A stretch of 64,000 nt of DNA, taken from contig NZ_RYYV01000007.1 in assembly GCF_003977665.1 (NCBI RefSeq), forward strand, positions 124,001 to 188,000, in the 5' to 3' direction. The first letter of the stretch is position 1. Each line of letters opens with the position of its first letter. A model generated the notes under the pieces. It had not been told where the DNA came from. It did no database searches and saw only the letters and a list, made by a program, of their open reading frames with translations. Shown here piece after piece: positions 51,111 to 59,822 of the stretch. A program made the translations under genes and the position numbers. The DNA is from Dyella choica. GTDB lineage: Bacteria > Pseudomonadota > Gammaproteobacteria > Xanthomonadales > Rhodanobacteraceae.

Positions 51111-52265
51111 TCACCATCGGTTGCCGCCAACTCGCCCATAAGGTTCGCGTGCGACGATCACCTTCGTCGTCCGGGTGGTAAAGGCGTGCGGCGCATCGTC
51201 CCAGTCGGCGACCAGCGTCGCGACCTTGAGGGGATCGAATAGGCCTTGCCGCACCAGTTCGATGACGTCTGGCAGGTCGCGCCTAGGGTGCGAAATACCC
51301 ACGTGCAATGTCGTGCTATTGGCGTACATTTGCATCAGCGGCAAGCCAGTCTGCCTGGCGAAATAGAAACCTACGGCTGTGCAGTTCCCACCCGGCGCCA
51401 AGGAACGCAGCGCGTAGCGCAGCCCGGCGGCGGTGGAGCTGGCGTCTACGGAAACGAGATAACCCCCATGCACGCGTGGCGCGTGACGATCGAACCAAGC
51501 GGCGCCGCGCTTACTCTCTATCGCACTGGCACCAAGCGCTTCAGCTATGCGAAGCCGCTCGGGATCGTAGTCGACGTAGTCCACGCGCGAGGCGCCGAGC
51601 GCAACCGCCATGCCGGCAGCATAAAGCCCGATACTGCGCGCTCCACCACCAACCACCAGCACCGGTGCACCCGGTCGCTGGGCGAGTGCCGGACCGACAC
51701 TGCGCCAGGCATCAGGCATGTTGTCGCTGGCGCTGGCGAGTTTGAGTGGCTCGATATCCGCCGGTACCGGTACCAGCATGGCATCGGCGAATGGTACGCG
51801 TAGCAGGTCGCAAACGGTTCCACCCCATGGCCCCATCGAGGCGCCAAAGCCATAGCCAGAGAGCAAGCTACTGCCGGCCTGAGTGCAATGGGAGGTGTGT
51901 CCTGTATGACAAGTCGGACAACTTCCGCACGATACCGACCAGGGTACGATGACTAGCTGACCTTTCTGGATTTGCTTGACTTCCTCGCCGCACTCGATCA
52001 CCTCGGCAATACATTCGTGTCCGATCGCAAACGGTTTGCCATAGGGATATGGCCCCAGCAGCTCCGACACTAGCGGATCGAAATAATGCAACGCGACGCC
52101 CGCCCTGAGAGCGGTAGTCACATGATTGAAGATCGGCAGGTTGTCGCCATCGCAGCGGGCGGCAATCACCGGCCGTACCAGGGCTTCCCCCGGGCCTCCC
52201 AAAATCGGTGACGCCACCGATCGCCACTGAACCCGCCGGGTCTTGATAAACGCCAATTCCCTCAT
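51111..52265 (-). CDS. Zinc-dependent alcohol dehydrogenase (MDR superfamily)
   Basis: 384 residues. The GroES-like catalytic domain carries the HE pair (YGKPFAIGHECIAEVIECG) and the structural-zinc Cys cluster SCGSCPTCHTGHTSHC. The Rossmann domain follows (PVLVVGGGARSIGLYAAGMA; then VDYVDYD for cofactor selection). Members oxidise alcohols or reduce aldehydes with NAD(P). The divergent MerR-type gene and its operator suggest induction by an electrophile or aldehyde, an inference from the AdhR/NmlR precedents. The substrate is not known. Confidence 0.9.
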   Translation of the reverse strand: MRELAFIKTRRVQWRSVASPILGGPGEALVRPVIAARCDGDNLPIFNHVTTALRAGVALHYFDPLVSELLGPYPYGKPFAIGHECIAEVIECGEEVKQIQKGQLVIVPWSVSCGSCPTCHTGHTSHCTQAGSSLLSGYGFGASMGPWGGTVCDLLRVPFADAMLVPVPADIEPLKLASASDNMPDAWRSVGPALAQRPGAPVLVVGGGARSIGLYAAGMAVALGASRVDYVDYDPERLRIAEALGASAIESKRGAAWFDRHAPRVHGGYLVSVDASSTAAGLRYALRSLAPGGNCTAVGFYFARQTGLPLMQMYANSTTLHVGISHPRRDLPDVIELVRQGLFDPLKVATLVADWDDAPHAFTTRTTKVIVAREPYGRVGGNRW

Positions 52266-52294
52266 ATACCCCTATCCGTTGTGGCACTGGGGGC

Positions 52295-52326
52295 AGTCTA
52301 AAGTCGGGACCTAAGCCCCAGGTCAA
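52295..52326 (-). promoter_or_regulatory. MerR-type promoter of the alcohol dehydrogenase gene
   Basis: On the minus strand TTGACC (52326-52321) and TAGACT (52300-52295) are separated by 20 bp, longer than the usual 17. Between them is a perfect dyad, GACCT-N7-AGGTC (52308-52324). This over-long spacer with a central dyad is the hallmark of MerR-activated promoters. Confidence 0.82.
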
Positions 52327-52365
52327 GAGCATTGAAACGACGATGGCCAGGAAGAAGGAGTGGGC

Positions 52366-52725
52366 ATGAGAACGGGGATGCTGATCAAACGTGCGAGCGT
52401 CACGCGCGACACGCTGCGCTATTACGAACGCGAAGGCCTGATAACGCCACCGGTACGCCTGGCCAATGGCTATCGGGACTATCCGGAACGCGTCCTGGAG
52501 GAAATCCGCTTCATCCGATTGGGCCAATCCGTGGGCCTGCCGTTGCAGATCATCCGCAGTGCCATTCCGTACCTCATCACGCCACAGCCTGGCTGCCAGG
52601 AACTGCGCGCAGTCCTGGAAGCACAAATGCGCTCACTTGACGAGCAGATGGACAAATTGCGTTCGGCGAAGGCCCGTCTTGGCAAGTGGCTGCTGGCAAA
52701 TCGCGCTGCGGCGATGGCCAGCTGA
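52366..52725 (+). CDS. MerR-family regulator
   Basis: 119 residues from MRTGMLIKRASVTRDTLRYY, with GGAG 6 bp upstream of the ATG. The N-terminal winged helix (TRDTLRYYEREGLI...NGYRDYP) and the long C-terminal dimerisation helix (about 78-110) are standard. Only one Cys, Cys77 (QPGCQEL), lies in the effector region, so a metal site of the CueR/ZntR kind is unlikely; a redox- or electrophile-sensing Cys as in NmlR/AdhR is possible. It is divergent from the alcohol dehydrogenase gene. Confidence 0.9.
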   Translation: MRTGMLIKRASVTRDTLRYYEREGLITPPVRLANGYRDYPERVLEEIRFIRLGQSVGLPLQIIRSAIPYLITPQPGCQELRAVLEAQMRSLDEQMDKLRSAKARLGKWLLANRAAAMAS

Positions 52726-52958
52726 TCCGCCAGATGCATGGCTGCATGACGCGCCCATGGGCACGATTCAGTCCCCAGGCTGATATATAATCCGGCTCGC
52801 TGCCGTTCGGTAGCCGTAAGCGTTCACGTCAACCAACGCCCAATTCAGCCACTGCTCTTTCGAGCCGTGGTTGCTGGGTGTTGTGTGGCGTCTGCAATGC
52901 GACCTATCCCGCGACCATGCTCGGAAATGAAGCGGCTCCTTCTTTAGTGGAGTCTGCA

Positions 52959-53366
52959 ATGCTTAATGTTTCCAGCACCATGAAGTTCAATCACATCAGC
53001 TTTCCTTCGCAGGATGTGAGTGCGACTGCCTCCTTTTTTGTCCGGCATCTCGGTTGCTCTGTTTCGGACTTCGGCAGCAGCAAGATCCTGAAGCGGCACG
53101 ATTTCGACATCGTCGTCGAAGACGCTACCGATCGCGCGGTGCACTGGCCCAACAACTTTCATATCGGGTTCGAATTGCCCAGTGCAGCCGATGTCCTCGC
53201 CCTTTATGAAGACTTCAAGGCGGCCGGTGTCGTGTTCGAGACCGATGTGATCCGGCATGTGCGGGGTTCGCGCTTCTTCTGCAAGATCCCTGGCGGCGTC
53301 GTGGTTGAGATCAATACGCGGGAAGACGCGGCCGAAGCCTACCGGGCCAGTTTTGGCCGGGCATAA
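52959..53366 (+). CDS. VOC-family protein
   Basis: 135 residues from MLNVSSTMKFNHISFPSQDV; the GTGGAG site upstream favours this start, although the ATG at 52980 would suit the fold. The VOC fold is seen in SATASFFVRHLGCSVSDFG, then NNFHIGFELPSAADVLALYEDF and a C-terminal KIPGGVVVEINTRED with the Glu metal ligand. Substrate unknown. A strong terminator follows, so it is transcribed alone. Confidence 0.85.
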   Translation: MLNVSSTMKFNHISFPSQDVSATASFFVRHLGCSVSDFGSSKILKRHDFDIVVEDATDRAVHWPNNFHIGFELPSAADVLALYEDFKAAGVVFETDVIRHVRGSRFFCKIPGGVVVEINTREDAAEAYRASFGRA

Positions 53367-53381
53367 GCGCCGATGGGAAGC

Positions 53382-53406
53382 GGGAGGCGTCACGCCTCCC
53401 GTTTTT
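53382..53406 (+). terminator. Rho-independent terminator of the VOC gene
   Basis: A GGGAGGCG/CGCCTCCC stem with a TCA loop, followed by GTTTTT on the + strand, 16 bp past the VOC stop. Confidence 0.9.
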
Positions 53407-53660
53407 CATGGCGCAGTCAGTTGCTCCATTTGGTCCAGCCAAAGCATGGCCTGTTGGCGGTCATTCCCACACATCTCCGCCGATGGTCGTAAGCTGCCGC
53501 AGAAACCGGGGCGCTCAGGTTTGCCGAAAATTAGGCAACGGTTGTCGTCAGCCAGTTGGACGCATCGAACACCAGCCGGCTTGCCGTTCGGCATGCCGGG
53601 AATCGGTGAAGTGATCGACGGCGCGATGCAGCATGCACCACAACCCGCGCGGCACTGCAT
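53406..53660 (-). CDS. YkgJ-family cysteine-cluster protein
   Basis: 84 residues from [17 protein letters not shown]. The eight-Cys pattern of the family ([34 protein letters not shown]) probably binds zinc or an iron-sulfur cluster. The role is unknown. It starts 8 bp after the aroE stop on the same strand, so the two are one operon; the upstream frame extension overlaps aroE and is rejected. Confidence 0.88.
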   Translation of the reverse strand: MQCRAGCGACCIAPSITSPIPGMPNGKPAGVRCVQLADDNRCLIFGKPERPGFCGSLRPSAEMCGNDRQQAMLWLDQMEQLTAP

Positions 53661-53668
53661 GCTCACGT

Positions 53669-54505
53669 TTACGAACTTTGCGCGCGCAGCGCTTGATACA
53701 CCGGTTCCGAGTCGGGGCGCTTGCCATGCCACAGTTCGAAGGTGTCAGCCGCCTGTTCCACCAGCATGCCGAGGCCGTCATACGCATAACGGGCGCCAGC
53801 CGCACGCGCCCACGCGACAAAGCCGAAAGCGGATTTGCCGTAGCCCAGGTCGTAGCAGGTGGCTCGCGACCCAAGCAACGTGAAAGGCAGGCTGAGCGAC
53901 TGGCCCAGGGTACCGGCCGAGGTGGCATTGACGATCAGGTCGAAGCTGCCGATGTTGGCGAGGTCTTCCCAGTAGCGCGTATGCACGCGCGCCGGCTCGC
54001 CGATGGCATCGGCAAGCGAGTCGGCTGCCTCGGGCGAGCGGTTGACGATGGTCAGCGTCTGGACGCCCGCTTCGAACAGCGACCAGGCTACCGCGCGAGC
54101 TGCACCCCCGGCGCCGAGCAGCAGTGCGTCGTGACCGCGCAAGTCGAGGTCGTGACGGTCGGTAAGGTCGCGCACCAAGGCGGCACCGTCCGTGTTATGG
54201 GCGGATAGACGTCCATTTGCCAGATGCGTTAGCACATTGGCAGTGCCTGCGCGCGTAGCGGCTTGCGTGCGCTCGTCGGCCAGGGCGAAAGCGGCGGATT
54301 TGTGCGGCAAGGTGACGTTTGCGCCACGGCTGTCTTCGCCGTCGAAAAACCGCTTCACCGCATCGGCGAATTCTTCCGGTGCCGCATCGATGGCGCGGTA
54401 TTCCAGCGCGATACCGAACTGCCGCGCGAAGGCCTGATGGATTTGCGGCGACAGGCTATGGGCGATCGGGTGGCCGAAGACGGCGAAATTCAGGGGATGG
54501 GACAT
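53669..54505 (-). CDS. aroE: Shikimate dehydrogenase
   Basis: 278 residues from [20 protein letters not shown]. The substrate-binding text [11 protein letters not shown] and the catalytic Lys-Asp pair ([26 protein letters not shown]) are intact, followed by the NADP Rossmann fold ([28 protein letters not shown]). It reduces 3-dehydroshikimate in aromatic amino acid synthesis. It is followed by ykgJ. A solo family E hairpin (54577-54603) lies upstream of the start. Confidence 0.96.
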   Translation of the reverse strand: MSHPLNFAVFGHPIAHSLSPQIHQAFARQFGIALEYRAIDAAPEEFADAVKRFFDGEDSRGANVTLPHKSAAFALADERTQAATRAGTANVLTHLANGRLSAHNTDGAALVRDLTDRHDLDLRGHDALLLGAGGAARAVAWSLFEAGVQTLTIVNRSPEAADSLADAIGEPARVHTRYWEDLANIGSFDLIVNATSAGTLGQSLSLPFTLLGSRATCYDLGYGKSAFGFVAWARAAGARYAYDGLGMLVEQAADTFELWHGKRPDSEPVYQALRAQSS

Positions 54506-54576
54506 GCGGCTGCTCCTGCGTGGCCATCCATTGTAGGCGCTTTGCGTCGTGATGATGCGCAATCGCTACGTGACAC

Positions 54577-54603
54577 CCCCTCCCCTACAGGTAGAGGAGA
54601 GGG
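54577..54603. repeat. Solo hairpin of family E type
   Basis: CCCTCCCCTACAGGTAGAGG followed by AGAGGG is a degenerate family E half, between aroE and the TonB receptor stop. Confidence 0.6.
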
Positions 54604-54625
54604 CTTCCTGCAGTCTCCTGTTCGC

Positions 54626-57085
54626 TTACCAGTGGTAGGTCACTTTGCCGTAGTAATAGCGGCCGTCGAAGCCAAACGGCGACAACGCCGAATACTGCAG
54701 GCCGTTCAAACGGTCCTCATAACCACCGTTGTTCGACAGCGCCACCTTGGTCGGATACTGGTTGGTGACGTTGTCCACGCCGGCAGCGAAGGTCCAGCTT
54801 TGCAGGTTGTAGTTGACGGCCAGGTTCATCAGCCAGCGCGCCGAGAACTTCTGCCCGACCAGGCCGATGCTGGGGTCGGAGACGTCGGTGACCGAACCGT
54901 AACGGACCAGGTCCGCGTGCACATCCCATCCATCTTTCAGCCAATCGCTGTACAGCGAGTACTTGGTGCGCGGCGTACCCTTGGTCAGCAGGCCCTGGTT
55001 GTAGGAACCCAGCAGGGCAGGATTGCTGATCGACTCGATATGCACCTGGTTGTAGTTGGCGCTGACGCCGTTGTTCAGACGCCCCCAGTTGCCGAGATCC
55101 TGGTTGTAGTTCACCACCAGGTCCGCGCCGCGGGTGCGTGTGTCGCCGCCGTTGACGAAGAACTGCAGCTGCGAGATCTGCGGGAAGTTGGGATTGGTGT
55201 TGGTGAGCGGATCGCTGTACAGGATCTGGTGCCAGATGCGGATCTGATACACGTCCAGGGTGGCGTTGATTCGATCGGACGGCGAGAACACCGCGCCGAA
55301 GGAGAAGTTCGACGATTTTTCCGGCGTCAGCGGCTTGGCGCCATACGCGATGGCCAATGGATTGTTCGGCCGCAGCGTACCTACCTGCACGAGTTGGCCG
55401 TTCGACACCAGCGTGACGGTAGAGCTGTAGTTGACCTGTGCCATTGAGGGTGCGCGAAAGCCGTTGGAGGCGGTGGCGCGCAGCGCAAAGTTGTCGGTGA
55501 GCTGGTAGCGCCCTGACAGCTTGCCGGAAACCACCGAGCCGACGTTGCCGGAATACTTCTCGTAGCGTACCGCCGCGCCTGCGGAGAACTTGTCGGTGAT
55601 GTCGTTCTCAAGATCGAGATAAGCCGCGTAGTTATGCCGGCTGAAGTTGCCGGCGAGATCCGGCGTAATGCCCGGCCATACCTGCGAGCCGCCCGGATAG
55701 ACGTTGCCGCTGGGATCGAGCGCGTTGGGATTGAAATACCAGGATGCCGGCTCGCCTGCACCTACGTCGTATTCGTCTTTCTTGTATTCCACGCCCCACG
55801 CCACCGTCAGCGGGTTCTTGAGGAAGCCCGGACTGAATTCGCGCACGGCGTCGAAATCCAGGACACCCAGTTTGGTGGCATATCTGCCGGAGAAGAAATG
55901 CGTCGGCGAGTAACCGGTGGAATGGTACAGATTGGTGTTGATGGAATTGGTGATGTCGAAGATCAGGTCGTTCTCGCCATAGGTGCCGGAGAGATCCCAG
56001 TTCCATCCCCAGGCCTGGCCCTTGAGCCCCAACGTGCCCTGGTAATCACGGGTCGGATTGACGATGTGCGGCAGGAAGCCGTTGGGATAGACCGCGGTCA
56101 CGTTGCGATCAGGGTTGTTCCACATACGCCAGTAGCCGTTGGAGGTCACATCGCGCTTGCCCAAGATCAGGTTGCCGTACAGTTCGAGGGTACCCCCAAG
56201 GTGGTAATCGAGGTTGATCACGCCCTGCAAGACCTTCTCTGCAGGCTCACCGTAGCGCTCGTAAGGAGTCGGTGGCGGATAGGGATTGTTGATGAAGTCA
56301 CGCGGCGGATAATTGAAGGTCGGATTTCTGTTCTCGGCGCGATTGGTATTCATCACGCTCTGGTAGTTCCACGAGAAGCGCGCCCAGCCGGGCGCCTTGC
56401 CCAGCTCGCCGCCCAGGGGAATGGCTACCGAACCCTCCACGCCATTGTTTTCGCCGTCGCCGGCATCCATCACGCCGCCGTAGACATCGATGCTGTTCTT
56501 GCCGGGACCGGGCGCGCCTTTGAGGATGATGTTGATCACGCCGGCGATAGCGTCCGAACCGTATTGCGCCGAAGCGCCATCACGCAACACTTCGACGTGG
56601 TCGATCGCAGAAATCGGAATCGAATTCAGATCCACCGGCGCCGAGCCGCGACCCACGCTTTCGTTGTAGTTGACGAGCGCGGAGGTGTGATAGCGCTTGC
56701 CGTTGACCAACACCAATACGTCATCGGGCGAAAGGCCGCGCAAGGTCGCCGGGCGCAACGCATCGTTGCCGTCGTTGATGGCCGGCTTGGGAAAATCCAA
56801 TGACGGCAAAAGCATGTTCAGCGCGCTCGCCAGGTCTCCCGCGCCGGTCGCGGTGAGGTCCTTGGGACTCAATACGTCGATCGGTGCCAGTGACTCGCTC
56901 ACCGTGCGGGTGGTGCTGCGCGTACCGGTAACGACGACCTGCTGTAGTTGCTTGGTTTTCTTGTTGTCTTGCGTGGTGCTGCTGGTGTCCTGTGCGTGGA
57001 CTGAAGTTGCGCAAAGCAATGCGGATACGACCGACAGCCACAGCGCATGCCGTCGAAACGACGACTTATGCAAATCAATGGGCAT
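54626..57085 (-). CDS. TonB-dependent outer-membrane receptor
   Basis: An 819-residue receptor. A signal peptide (about 1-33, LSVVSALLCATSVHAQD) leads to the plug domain, with LAPIDVLSPKDLTATGAGDL, LRGLSPDDVLVLVNGKRYHT and VEVLRDGASAQYGSDAIAGV. A 22-strand barrel fills the rest and ends FGFDGRYYYGKVTYHW, with the usual aromatic terminal residue. No Fe-siderophore biosynthesis, sugar or peptide-utilisation gene flanks it, so the substrate is open. Two leader hairpins are found upstream. Confidence 0.95.
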   Translation of the reverse strand: MPIDLHKSSFRRHALWLSVVSALLCATSVHAQDTSSTTQDNKKTKQLQQVVVTGTRSTTRTVSESLAPIDVLSPKDLTATGAGDLASALNMLLPSLDFPKPAINDGNDALRPATLRGLSPDDVLVLVNGKRYHTSALVNYNESVGRGSAPVDLNSIPISAIDHVEVLRDGASAQYGSDAIAGVINIILKGAPGPGKNSIDVYGGVMDAGDGENNGVEGSVAIPLGGELGKAPGWARFSWNYQSVMNTNRAENRNPTFNYPPRDFINNPYPPPTPYERYGEPAEKVLQGVINLDYHLGGTLELYGNLILGKRDVTSNGYWRMWNNPDRNVTAVYPNGFLPHIVNPTRDYQGTLGLKGQAWGWNWDLSGTYGENDLIFDITNSINTNLYHSTGYSPTHFFSGRYATKLGVLDFDAVREFSPGFLKNPLTVAWGVEYKKDEYDVGAGEPASWYFNPNALDPSGNVYPGGSQVWPGITPDLAGNFSRHNYAAYLDLENDITDKFSAGAAVRYEKYSGNVGSVVSGKLSGRYQLTDNFALRATASNGFRAPSMAQVNYSSTVTLVSNGQLVQVGTLRPNNPLAIAYGAKPLTPEKSSNFSFGAVFSPSDRINATLDVYQIRIWHQILYSDPLTNTNPNFPQISQLQFFVNGGDTRTRGADLVVNYNQDLGNWGRLNNGVSANYNQVHIESISNPALLGSYNQGLLTKGTPRTKYSLYSDWLKDGWDVHADLVRYGSVTDVSDPSIGLVGQKFSARWLMNLAVNYNLQSWTFAAGVDNVTNQYPTKVALSNNGGYEDRLNGLQYSALSPFGFDGRYYYGKVTYHW

Positions 57086-57437
57086 GAGTTACCCCTCCCC
57101 GCCATGTGAGATGAAATGAAAGACTCAAGAATGGACAGCGTGTCTCCCCGACACGTCGGCCCACCCTCCCCGGCGGGCCAACTGCAAAGTAGGCCGAAAG
57201 TCACATGACGGTCAAGACGACGGCGCATGGATGGCGATCTTTGCGACCGAATGCACACCTGGCGTTCAGTGATGCATGAGCTTTGTCAGCCCCGGGCGAG
57301 TCGCCGAGCCGCCATTTCACGCCGCATTGACGCTGCCAAGGCTGTGCATGCCTGTCGAACACGTTTACCTATGCATCGCAACCTATGAGACGAGCGCCGG
57401 GCAAACTGCATCCATCGTGCAGCTCCGGAGTTCGCCC
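57086..57437. other. Gap between the TonB receptor and a small membrane protein
   Basis: 352 bp without a gene. In the receptor's 5' leader are a CGTGTC/GACACG stem (57139-57155) and a GC-rich inverted pair (GGCCCACC / GGCGGGCC, 57158-57179). These might affect receptor expression. I saw no Fur box or other well-known operator. Confidence 0.4.
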
Positions 57438-57695
57438 ATGCGTAGCAAATCCGTCGATGTCAGTCGTCATCCCCGTCTTCTGGCCGTGGCTTTGCTATGG
57501 CTTTTCGCCGGCAGCTTGCTGCTTGCCACGACCCTTGTTCCAGCCCATACGGCATGGCTCGGCTGGACGCCGTTTTTCTGGCTGTTCATCGCGCCGCTCG
57601 CGGTGGCGCTTACGCTGGAACCTAGCCTGCCGACGCAATTGCTGAGCCTGCGCCGGCAACGCCGCCGCCATCCCTCGCAGTTGATCTGGAACTAA
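57438..57695 (+). CDS. Small membrane protein
   Basis: 85 residues from MRSKSVDVSRHPRLLAVALLW. Two hydrophobic segments (LLAVALLWLFAGSLLLATTLV and FFWLFIAPLAVALTL) are followed by a basic tail (LRRQRRRHPSQLIWN). I do not recognise it. The frame is open further upstream to 57276, but this start gives a membrane protein with a normal basic lead. A family B element follows 14 bp later. Confidence 0.68.
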   Translation: MRSKSVDVSRHPRLLAVALLWLFAGSLLLATTLVPAHTAWLGWTPFFWLFIAPLAVALTLEPSLPTQLLSLRRQRRRHPSQLIWN

Positions 57696-57708
57696 AACTT
57701 AGGGGTGG

Positions 57709-57848
57709 TCTGAAAAAGTCCGTCACGGACTTCCGCGCCGTGTCCGGTACGCGCCCGGACGCGGCTACGGCAAATCAAGCGCTTACGCGCCTGATTTGCG
57801 GCGGGCCATCCCTGGCCCGCAGAAACGCTGAACTTATTCAGAGTTCTT
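57709..57848. repeat. Three-palindrome element, family B, copy 3, inverted
   Basis: Opposite orientation to the other two: it opens with CTGAAAAAGTCCGTCACGG, carries AAATCAAGCGCTTACGCGCC in the middle and ends CTGAACTTATTCAGAGTTCT. The right palindrome has diverged (GAAACGCTGAAC). Confidence 0.85.
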
Positions 57849-58091
57849 TAGATCGAATTCCGCTTGGCAGTGGAGCCATGGCGGCCGGAGGGCCGCATTC
57901 AAAGAGGATGATCGCCGGCTGGAAGGGAGTGGTCGCGGCTTGGCGGTCAGCGCGAAGGAACGCGCCAGCCATTCCGGTACACCCAGGGAAGGGTGGCCGG
58001 AATAGCCCTTGAAAGTGGGAGAGAGTCAAAAGGAGTGAGAGGGGAGCGCGATACCACGATTTCTTGCTCTCTCGCCCCGCTCCAGTCACTT
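57849..58091. other. Spacer between the family B element and the RimK-like gene
   Basis: With the element this makes a 396-bp gene-free gap. It is GC-rich with a purine-rich patch (AGAGTCAAAAGGAGTGAGAG) but no credible ORF, and I see no clear terminator for the RimK-like gene. Confidence 0.4.
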
Positions 58092-59576
58092 CTATGCGAC
58101 GAGGCCCATGCGCTTGCGCTCCATGCGGCGCAGCAGTTCCTGCATGATGCGCCGGTAAAGGTCTTCGCCCAGGTATCGGTCTTCCACGCCAGCGTCGATC
58201 GAGGGATTGTCGTTCACTTCGATCACCACCACCTTGTCGCCAACCTGCTTCAGGTCCACGCCATACAGCCCATCGCCTACAGCACCGGTGGCCTTGAGCG
58301 CGAGCTTCAACACCTCGGCCGGTGCATCGCGCACAGGAATGGTCTCGAAGCCGCCGGATTTGGCCGTGCCTTGGGCACCGTGGTTGTAGATCTGCCAGTG
58401 GCCGCGCGACATGTAGTACTTGCATGCATACAGCGGCTCGCGATTGAACACGCCGATGCGCCAGTCGAAGTCGGTGTAGACGAATTCTTGCGCCAGCAAC
58501 AGCGCACTGTGCTGGAACAGCTCGGCAGCAGCTTTTTCCAGATGCTCTTCGCTTTCCACCTTGACCACGCCGCGTGAGAACGAACCGTCAGGAATTTTCA
58601 GCACCAGCGGAACACCGAGCTTCTCGGCGACCTCGCGCAGGCCTTTCGCATCGTCGCGGTACAGGATCTCGGTGCGCGGCACGGCGAGTTTGCGTGCCAC
58701 CATCAAATCGTTGAGGAAGATCTTGTTGGTGCAGCGCAGGATCGAGCTGGGGTCGTCGATCACCACCATGCCCTCGCGTTCGGCACGATGCGCGAAGCTG
58801 TAGGTGTGGTTGTCGCTGGCGGTGGTTTCGCGAATGAACAGGCCGTCGTATTCGGCCAGGCGCTGGTAGTCGTTCTTGCCGATCGGGTCGACTTCTATAC
58901 CTAGCTCCTTGCCGGCGGCGATGAACGACTTCAATGCCTTCTTGTTCGACGGCGGCATGCTTTCGTTCGGATCGACCAGCATGGCCAGGTCGTAGCGGTA
59001 CAGCCGCCTTGCGCGAGGCTTGCGCCACAGTTTCTTGGAGAAGCGGTCCAGTTCCGCCGCGAAAGCGTCCTCCTGCGCGTCGTCCAGCGTATGCAGGCCA
59101 ACCGGTTTCACTGACGCAATCTGCCAGACGCGCTCGCGCTCGAACTCGATGCGCAGCAGCGGGCACGGAAACATCTCGAACACCTGCCGCGCCAGGTCCT
59201 GCAGGGCGGGGTAGGCGGTTTCGCCGAAATAGACCAGGATGCCGAAGTCGGTGGTGTCGCGCCCCCCGGCCGGCAGGAAGTGCGTGAGCTTGGCATTGAG
59301 ATCGTCGATGGCAATGCCGTACAGCGAGCGACGGCGCAGGTCGTTGACGGTACGCACGGACGGCATCACGCGATGTCCGCGCGCTTCGGCCAGCAGCGAG
59401 ACGTAGTAGCCCGTGCCCAGGTACTTGTAGTTACGGCACAGGTTGATTACGTGGGTGCGCTCCTCGTCGCCGCCCACCGGCTCGCGCAAATAGTCCATGG
59501 CGCTGACGACGTCGACGGATGGATAGTAGGAGCCCCAGTCGGAAGCTTTCTCGACGACGATGACGAGTCGGGTCAT
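58092..59576 (-). CDS. RimK-like ATP-grasp ligase with RLAN N-terminal domain
   Basis: 494 residues. An N-terminal domain of about 150 residues (VDVVSAMDYLREPVGGDEER; NLCRNYKYLGTGYYVSLLAEA) matches the RLAN domain that precedes some RimK-like ATP-grasps. The ATP-grasp core (about 270-485) shows GVPLVLKIPDGSFSRGVVKV as ATP-binding loop and VVIEVNDNPSIDAGVED as the metal-binding end. Such ligases add amino acids to a carboxylate on a peptide, protein or small molecule; E. coli RimK adds Glu to ribosomal S6. In many genomes RLAN ligases are neighbours of a GNAT, as here on the divergent side. Substrate unknown. Confidence 0.9.
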   Translation of the reverse strand: MTRLVIVVEKASDWGSYYPSVDVVSAMDYLREPVGGDEERTHVINLCRNYKYLGTGYYVSLLAEARGHRVMPSVRTVNDLRRRSLYGIAIDDLNAKLTHFLPAGGRDTTDFGILVYFGETAYPALQDLARQVFEMFPCPLLRIEFERERVWQIASVKPVGLHTLDDAQEDAFAAELDRFSKKLWRKPRARRLYRYDLAMLVDPNESMPPSNKKALKSFIAAGKELGIEVDPIGKNDYQRLAEYDGLFIRETTASDNHTYSFAHRAEREGMVVIDDPSSILRCTNKIFLNDLMVARKLAVPRTEILYRDDAKGLREVAEKLGVPLVLKIPDGSFSRGVVKVESEEHLEKAAAELFQHSALLLAQEFVYTDFDWRIGVFNREPLYACKYYMSRGHWQIYNHGAQGTAKSGGFETIPVRDAPAEVLKLALKATGAVGDGLYGVDLKQVGDKVVVIEVNDNPSIDAGVEDRYLGEDLYRRIMQELLRRMERKRMGLVA

Positions 59577-59822
59577 GACACCTCAAGGAGAAGCAGGAGG
59601 AACGGAAGTCGCGTCGAGGGGAACGAGGCGGCGCAGCGCAAGGCGGCAGTGTCTTTCAGCTTGACGGGGCGCACAAGAGCGGCCGATGAAGCTGGCTTAA
59701 ACGCACCGCCGGCCCCCTCCCTGCCGGATAGCAGGCGCGCGGCAAAAACTGGATGATTTCCGGCACGCAGTGCACTAGAGTGCCGCGCTTGCCCTGCCCG
59801 CCGTAACTCGTGAGTGCCGCTG

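Noticed and set aside
55634-56803. 389-codon plus-strand ORF opposite the TonB receptor
   Set aside because: Antisense shadow; the receptor's plug motifs are unmistakable on the other strand.
57740-58012. ORF starting in the family B element
   Set aside because: Similar reading text appears in the other family B copies, so it comes from the repeat sequence and not from a gene.
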